In this document: piece by piece, positions 59,481-64,000 of the stretch | How the letters are laid out: every line of letters begins with the position of its first letter | Position numbering within the stretch: position 1 is the first letter of the stretch | NCBI GenBank assembly: GCA_004794655.1 | Contig: SMMW01000585.1 | Location: 8,617,501-8,681,500, forward strand | From: Marisa cornuarietis | Taxonomy: Eukaryota; Mollusca; Gastropoda; Architaenioglossa; Ampullariidae | Direction: 5' to 3' | DNA: 64,000 nt | Translations under genes and position numbers: made by a program | Notes under the pieces: model-generated | Told to the model about the DNA's origin: nothing | What the model saw: the letters and a program-made list of their open reading frames with translations, nothing else | Databases searched by the model: none

Positions 59481-60327
59481 TAGTTTTCCCACATACAAAT
59501 CATACTCGTACGCCTTTCCTCTGACCACATTGCCATTTTCTAATTTGGAGGTAAAAGGGAGCCGACTGTGTTCAAGCTATTTCGTAACCAGCCTCGTTCT
59601 ATGACTTCACTGAAAAAAAATCGTCTGCAAGCAGTCCAGTAATACAAGTCCGTGATTACACTAATTTGGTGGAGTGATCACCTCAGTCAGACTAAAGTAC
59701 CAGCGACCTGGAACATGATTACTTTCTGCAGATTTAAAAACAAACAGGCAAACAAACTAGCGGTTTACTGTTGCTGGGTGGCAACCATCGCTCAACTTCT
59801 TCGAGAAAAGGGAGGTTTCTTTTAACACCATAACACAGCTAGCTACCAGAATAAATAGTTTTACCAGCTGCATGAGTACACCATGCAGTGACTCGCGTTA
59901 AAAAGTGGAGGGAGTTAATCCAGACTACACAACCCACCTCCCGTCCCCCTGACCTCCCCTTGACAGTGGAAAGGCGTAAAGAGATGGCGGTTCGCAGATA
60001 ACTCGACTTCTTTCGCCCAATCTCGCCAGCTCCCATCTCGAGTATCAGGCCACCGACTGTTCGGGGACGGCTCGCATCCAACCCTTAGTTATCTTTATAA
60101 ATTGCAGTTGCGGTTTCAATTTTTTTTTAAATTAAAGCCACACTCACAAAACTGCTATCCAGGGTGGTTTTACAGTTCCCACTAAGAGATATAAAACTAA
60201 ACTGTAAATTTTAGCCTCAAAACCCCATCCGTTAATTAATTATTATCTACGATTCGCACCTGCGATCAACAAGCGCCACTAACTGTATACGTCACACTAG
60301 TGCACCATTCACAACATTGACAGCCGT
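59481..60327. other. Noncoding stretch, no gene seen
   Basis: No exon recognised. A 20-base segment near 59622 (CGTCTGCAAGCAGTCCAG) recurs with one change near 61148, hinting at a short dispersed repeat. Confidence 0.45.
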
Positions 60328-60494
60328 CAACACAAACAGAGAGAGAGAGAGAATGAGCGATATTTTCAGGTTATTCGGACGCCGAAAGTCTCGTGGTTCC
60401 GAAAAACTGCTACTTTAGCACGAGAAATGCAGACTTTTAACGTCCAAATAAGACGAATTGTCGCTCATTCTCTCTCTCTTTCTGTTTGGTGTTG
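60328..60494. repeat. Long imperfect hairpin (foldback), 167 bp
   Basis: The left arm (60328-60395, CAACACAAACAGAGAGAG onward, then TTATTCGGACG and AAAGTCTCGTG) is complementary to the right arm (60420-60494, CACGAGA onward, CGTCCAAATAA, then CTCATTCTCTCTCTC to TTGGTGTTG). The outer 33 bp pair almost perfectly and the rest has small bulges; the loop is about 25 bp. It could be a foldback MITE or a transcribed hairpin. Confidence 0.75.
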
Positions 60495-60685
60495 TTACTG
60501 CTTTTTTCTTTTCTTTTCACTGCTTTAATGATCTCTTATGTTCAGTATTGTTGACATCGTCGATTTAACAATGTCACACTCAATGGCTACTTCAGAGACG
60601 AGTAAGGCACTATCATACTTTGCAATAACTATTTTTTTAAATGCAATTGTTGTCCATAGTGTTTTCCTATTTCTTTTACTTTTAG

Positions 60686-60860
60686 CATTAGAATATTTCT
60701 TGGGGCCACGAAGGCCGCATGGTGCGATATACAGGACAGGTGTTTACCGCTTGAAATTGAAGTTTTCCAGGAACAAATATCTCTGGACCGTTGGCTGACT
60801 GCCGTCACCAGCCCAGCTTCTCTCAAAGTTGCAGGCTTTCAGTATCGGCGAACCATTTAG
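60686..60860 (+). CDS. Candidate terminal exon, faintly like molybdopterin synthase large subunit
   Basis: A long pyrimidine tract and acceptor (TTTCTTTTACTTTTAG) precede 60686. The phase-2 frame has 57 codons, with the stretch VFQEQISLDRWLTAVTSP, then TAG at 60858, and AATAAA at 60868-60873. The ISLD-x4-AVTSP stretch recalls the N-terminus of MOCS2B, but the family's CGAxxxFxGTTRD that should follow is garbled, so a pseudogene or chance is possible. The phase fits the candidate exon at 57505-57557. Confidence 0.25.
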
Positions 60861-60873
60861 CAGTTTTAATAAA

Positions 60874-63800
60874 CGGAACCAAGAGAAAACTCTTAAAGTC
60901 AGTGATAGACTATCAATAAATTTGTAACTTGGTTACTTTTTTTTTCTTTCTTTTCTTGGAAAAAATGCTTTGACCTCCACTTCCCACGACGTAGAGACAG
61001 TAAACTGGAAACACAAAAGACCACAAGGCTTGGGCCTTTGTACCTTCGTCAAAACGATAGTTATCAATGTCTGCTCTTCTTGTTGATGTTAATAGTTAAG
61101 CTGGAAGCGAATGAATGCCTCATTCTAGAAGTTAACGCGGGAAAAATTCGTCTGCAAGCTGTCCAGAGATTTACTTCCATGTTTTCCCCTTTGGCCCCGA
61201 ATCGTCAGGGGTCAGCGTGGTGTCTCATACAGATTCAAGGACGATGGTCAAGTGTCGGGCAAAGAGTTCAAGCACCGAAACTGAACTCTTTTGAAAATTT
61301 TGGTCGAGAATCGAAATGTTTGAGCACAGAGCAGTTCGAGTGCTGAGGTACCACAGTACTTTGCTAGTGTTAGTAATGTCTACATTCCCCGCTCTTTCAG
61401 TAGAAACGAAAACATCCTGAAGTTTTGTGATGTTCTCAATACAAACAATCGGAAGTTATTGACTCTACTGACACCTTTCATGTATATAGTATTGAAAAGC
61501 ATATAGTTCAGATATTTAGGGCGTGCCTACGATGAGGGACTTATATAAATATATGAGCGACTCCCTATACATTTGCTGTATGTGAGTGAACCTCCAACAA
61601 TTGTTTATATAGTCACTTTTCACCTACCCTATAAGATTTTTGAAATTAAAAAAAGAGAAAAATGTGTTCTATTCTGTGAAACTGCATTTTGACACAAAAA
61701 GCTCTGTGGACTATTACTATGACTGAGACCATTTGTTTAGTTCGCACAACCGGTGACAAGTCCCCAGTTACTCATAGGCCAGCCACACTAAGAGACAGTG
61801 GCACTGTCAGAGCTGCACGTGCTGTTAGTGGCCAGGCACGTGCCATGGGTCTGTCTACGTGTTAGACAAGAGCCGGCAGGAACCTTAATCAGTTTCTCGG
61901 ACTCGTAAACATAGTCCCGCAGATTACACACGCGAAGACACGTCGGGCTCACGTAAACATTCCGTTACTTCATGCTGGACCGGCGACTAGCAACATAGCA
62001 AGCGTTGTCAGGGACTGGTTTATGAAAAAAAAAATTATTTCGGATACTTTCATTGAGCAGAAAATTGAGAAAAGACACTCAAGCTCAAGGAAAATGATTT
62101 TTTACAATAAATTTATCGATAACATTAAATTAACATTAAAAATAACTACTGATGTTTCATTGGCCAGTGAGATTTCAGCTCTTTTAGTTGAATCTTAAAG
62201 TCTGCTCAGTTTTTCTGTGTGTCTGCTTGTCTGTCTTCCTCTGGAGCTTCCACAGCCCTGAAAATAGTGTTTGTCTTTCTTGCATCAGCAGACACGTTCC
62301 CGACAACAGTCCTTTCTTTAGTTTGGTATTTTTCAGCTTGGTCCGGAGGAAACTGCATCAACTGAACATCGCTTGGTTCTGTGGGGACTCTTGAAATCAC
62401 TCACTAAATTATTTGTTATCTCTTAGCATAGCTGCTTGCCCTCCACAGCTCTGAAGCTGATTCCACTTGTTGGCAATTTTGTCTTGTTGGTAATTTCGTA
62501 CTTACTACCTAGCTAGAGACCTGCCTTAAACTACAAATGTACGCGACTGTCAGATAGTCACAATACTTAGTATACTCAACTACTGATGAATTAAAAAAAA
62601 GAACTTGAATTAACCCATATACAGAGGTGCACATTCTCTCATAGGTCTGCCAGGCGTGTATAATGCACCGATAGGGATGACTAATAAATGACAGAATGAC
62701 TAATAGGAAAACAAATTTTGTCCTGGAACCAATTTTTTAAATAGCACACTACTATATTAGGTTGATTATGTTGTCAGATATTATTGGAGACAATCTCAAT
62801 TGTCACGTGCGATGTGAAAACTCTTGACGACGCTACTTTAACACTGCATATGTAAGCTCTGTCATTCTGCTTTATTACACTGACACATGGGACACTTCAA
62901 GTGTGACTTTTCTAATATAAAATTATCATCCACAGCAACGTTTACAACCTCTCTAAACCGGAACACACAAATTTATTAGCCAAGAGGACATAACTTCGAC
63001 CTACAATAGAAAACGACAACTAGGGCTTGATCATGTAAGATCAAAATCAACCACATTAATGATTATGACAATATTGGAGATGATTATAACGATAACTGCA
63101 CTGAGGAAGCAAAACACGGGTTATATATATATATATTATGGATGTCTACCAAATGGTCTGGCAAGACATAAGTCGCGTGCAATAAGAGTGACTGCTTTCT
63201 TTTGAAGGGACTTTGGCAGGTGCACTGGGTGGACCCATGGGCCTCTCCACACCAAATTGTTTACTTGTTATCCCCCCCAACTCCATTAGCGTTCGGCAAG
63301 GATGTCTAAACATTTTAGCGACACTGGTAGCACCCCAATACACGACAGACACACTCATATACACAATTTACCATGGGGTCAAGAGAGCAAGGTTTATAGA
63401 AAGTTTTTTTTTAAAAATGTCTTACGCTTCGGACAAATTCACATCTGCTAATTGACCGTACATCGTTTATCTTTACTCACACGACAATGAAAACCCAAAC
63501 CTAAAAACTACGTTTGGGCCATGTGTTCTAAACACGCAAACTTAGATTACACAGACTGATCAGTCTGAAAGCAAGGAGCCTGGCAGCTCAGTGGTTCTTG
63601 GTTCTACTTTCTACACTAATCTGTCTGCCTTTTACAAGAAATATTGCTCGGGATTAATTTTCAAATGCCTCGGTAACCTTTTAGCTCGGACAGTGCCCGA
63701 TAGTGTGATTATTGCAGCAGCTTTGTTCCATCCGTCGCCAAGCTAAACCCAGTTTAAAACTATATAAATGAATGAGTTTACTTCATCGTAAGATATTCAT

Positions 63801-64000
63801 ACTAAATGTAAAGCAAGAACTCCGGTCGTTGCCAAGTTTATGACATCACAGTTTTTCCACATATTTTCCACAGAAATCTAGACCTCGCTAAAGCTTGGTG
63901 GCTAATTAGTATATACTTGAAGTGCTACCATTTGCCTCTCCCTTAGAGTAGTTAGAAGTTAGGTCAATCCAATTTTGTAATAAATAAATAAATAAATTTT
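60874..64000. other. Noncoding stretch to window end, no gene established
   Basis: No supported gene. Noted are paired CACGTG E-boxes (61816, 61837), a minus-strand open frame 62206-62390 of coding-like but unrecognised composition (VPTEPSDVQLMQFPPDQAEK onward) without good splice sites, a TA run near 63123-63136 and a TAAA run cut by the window end (63978-64000). Confidence 0.4.

Noticed and set aside
60185..60215. Possible third pogo-like MITE end (ACTGTAAATTTTAG)
   Set aside because: Only about 11 bases match the terminal repeat, with no subterminal blocks or partner end.
60538..60798. Open frame with a hydrophobic segment
   Set aside because: The hydrophobic part is the translated pyrimidine tract of a strong splice acceptor; a different frame after that acceptor looks more like coding.

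Overview
The window looks like nuclear DNA from an animal, most likely a mollusc and perhaps a gastropod. This is inferred from short to medium GT-AG introns, AT-rich intergenic DNA full of CA/GT and GA runs, a tRNA-derived SINE family, pogo- and Harbinger-type transposon relics, a decayed LINE, and the two genes themselves. The species cannot be fixed from the sequence alone. No bacterial features, CRISPR arrays or rRNA genes are present.

Two multi-exon genes can be reconstructed with every splice phase agreeing. The first, on the plus strand (coding 19578-27423), is a BCL9/Legless homologue of 1504 residues. BCL9 links beta-catenin to Pygopus in nuclear Wnt signalling. The HD1 and HD2 blocks and an LQYFP block are readable, embedded in Met/Pro/Gly/Gln/Ser-rich sequence. 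Its 5' UTR carries an upstream ORF that ends five bases before the main ATG. Distal noncoding 5' exons may lie in the CpG-rich patches at 0.7-1.3, 3.9-4.3 and 6.3-7.5 kb.

The second gene, on the minus strand (51987 down to 38139, 11 coding exons, 586 residues), encodes a predicted secreted protein that I do not recognise as any named protein. It has a signal peptide, about 320 residues rich in Gln, Gly, Ser and Tyr, then five tandem six-cysteine modules that fit the PLAC (protease and lacunin) pattern. Each module sits on its own exon. No protease or thrombospondin domain accompanies them, which is unusual for PLAC. This is the most interesting object in the window.

The layout is as follows. 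0-19.4 kb is upstream noncoding DNA with two copies of one pogo-like MITE (window start and 16.6-17.0 kb) and a dead LINE reverse transcriptase (15.0-16.0 kb). 19.4-27.4 kb is BCL9. 27.4-38.1 kb is 3' UTR and intergenic DNA with a SINE fragment. 38.1-52.0 kb is the PLAC-array gene, whose introns hold a SINE, long GT tracts and one unrelated candidate terminal exon (46.6-46.8 kb). 52-64 kb has only fragments: a possible head-to-head promoter at 57.3-57.5 kb flanked by two candidate first coding exons, a few candidate terminal exons, a SINE, a Harbinger transposase relic and a 167-bp hairpin. Nothing in the sequence suggests that BCL9 and the PLAC-array gene are functionally linked; they appear to be ordinary neighbours converging tail to tail.
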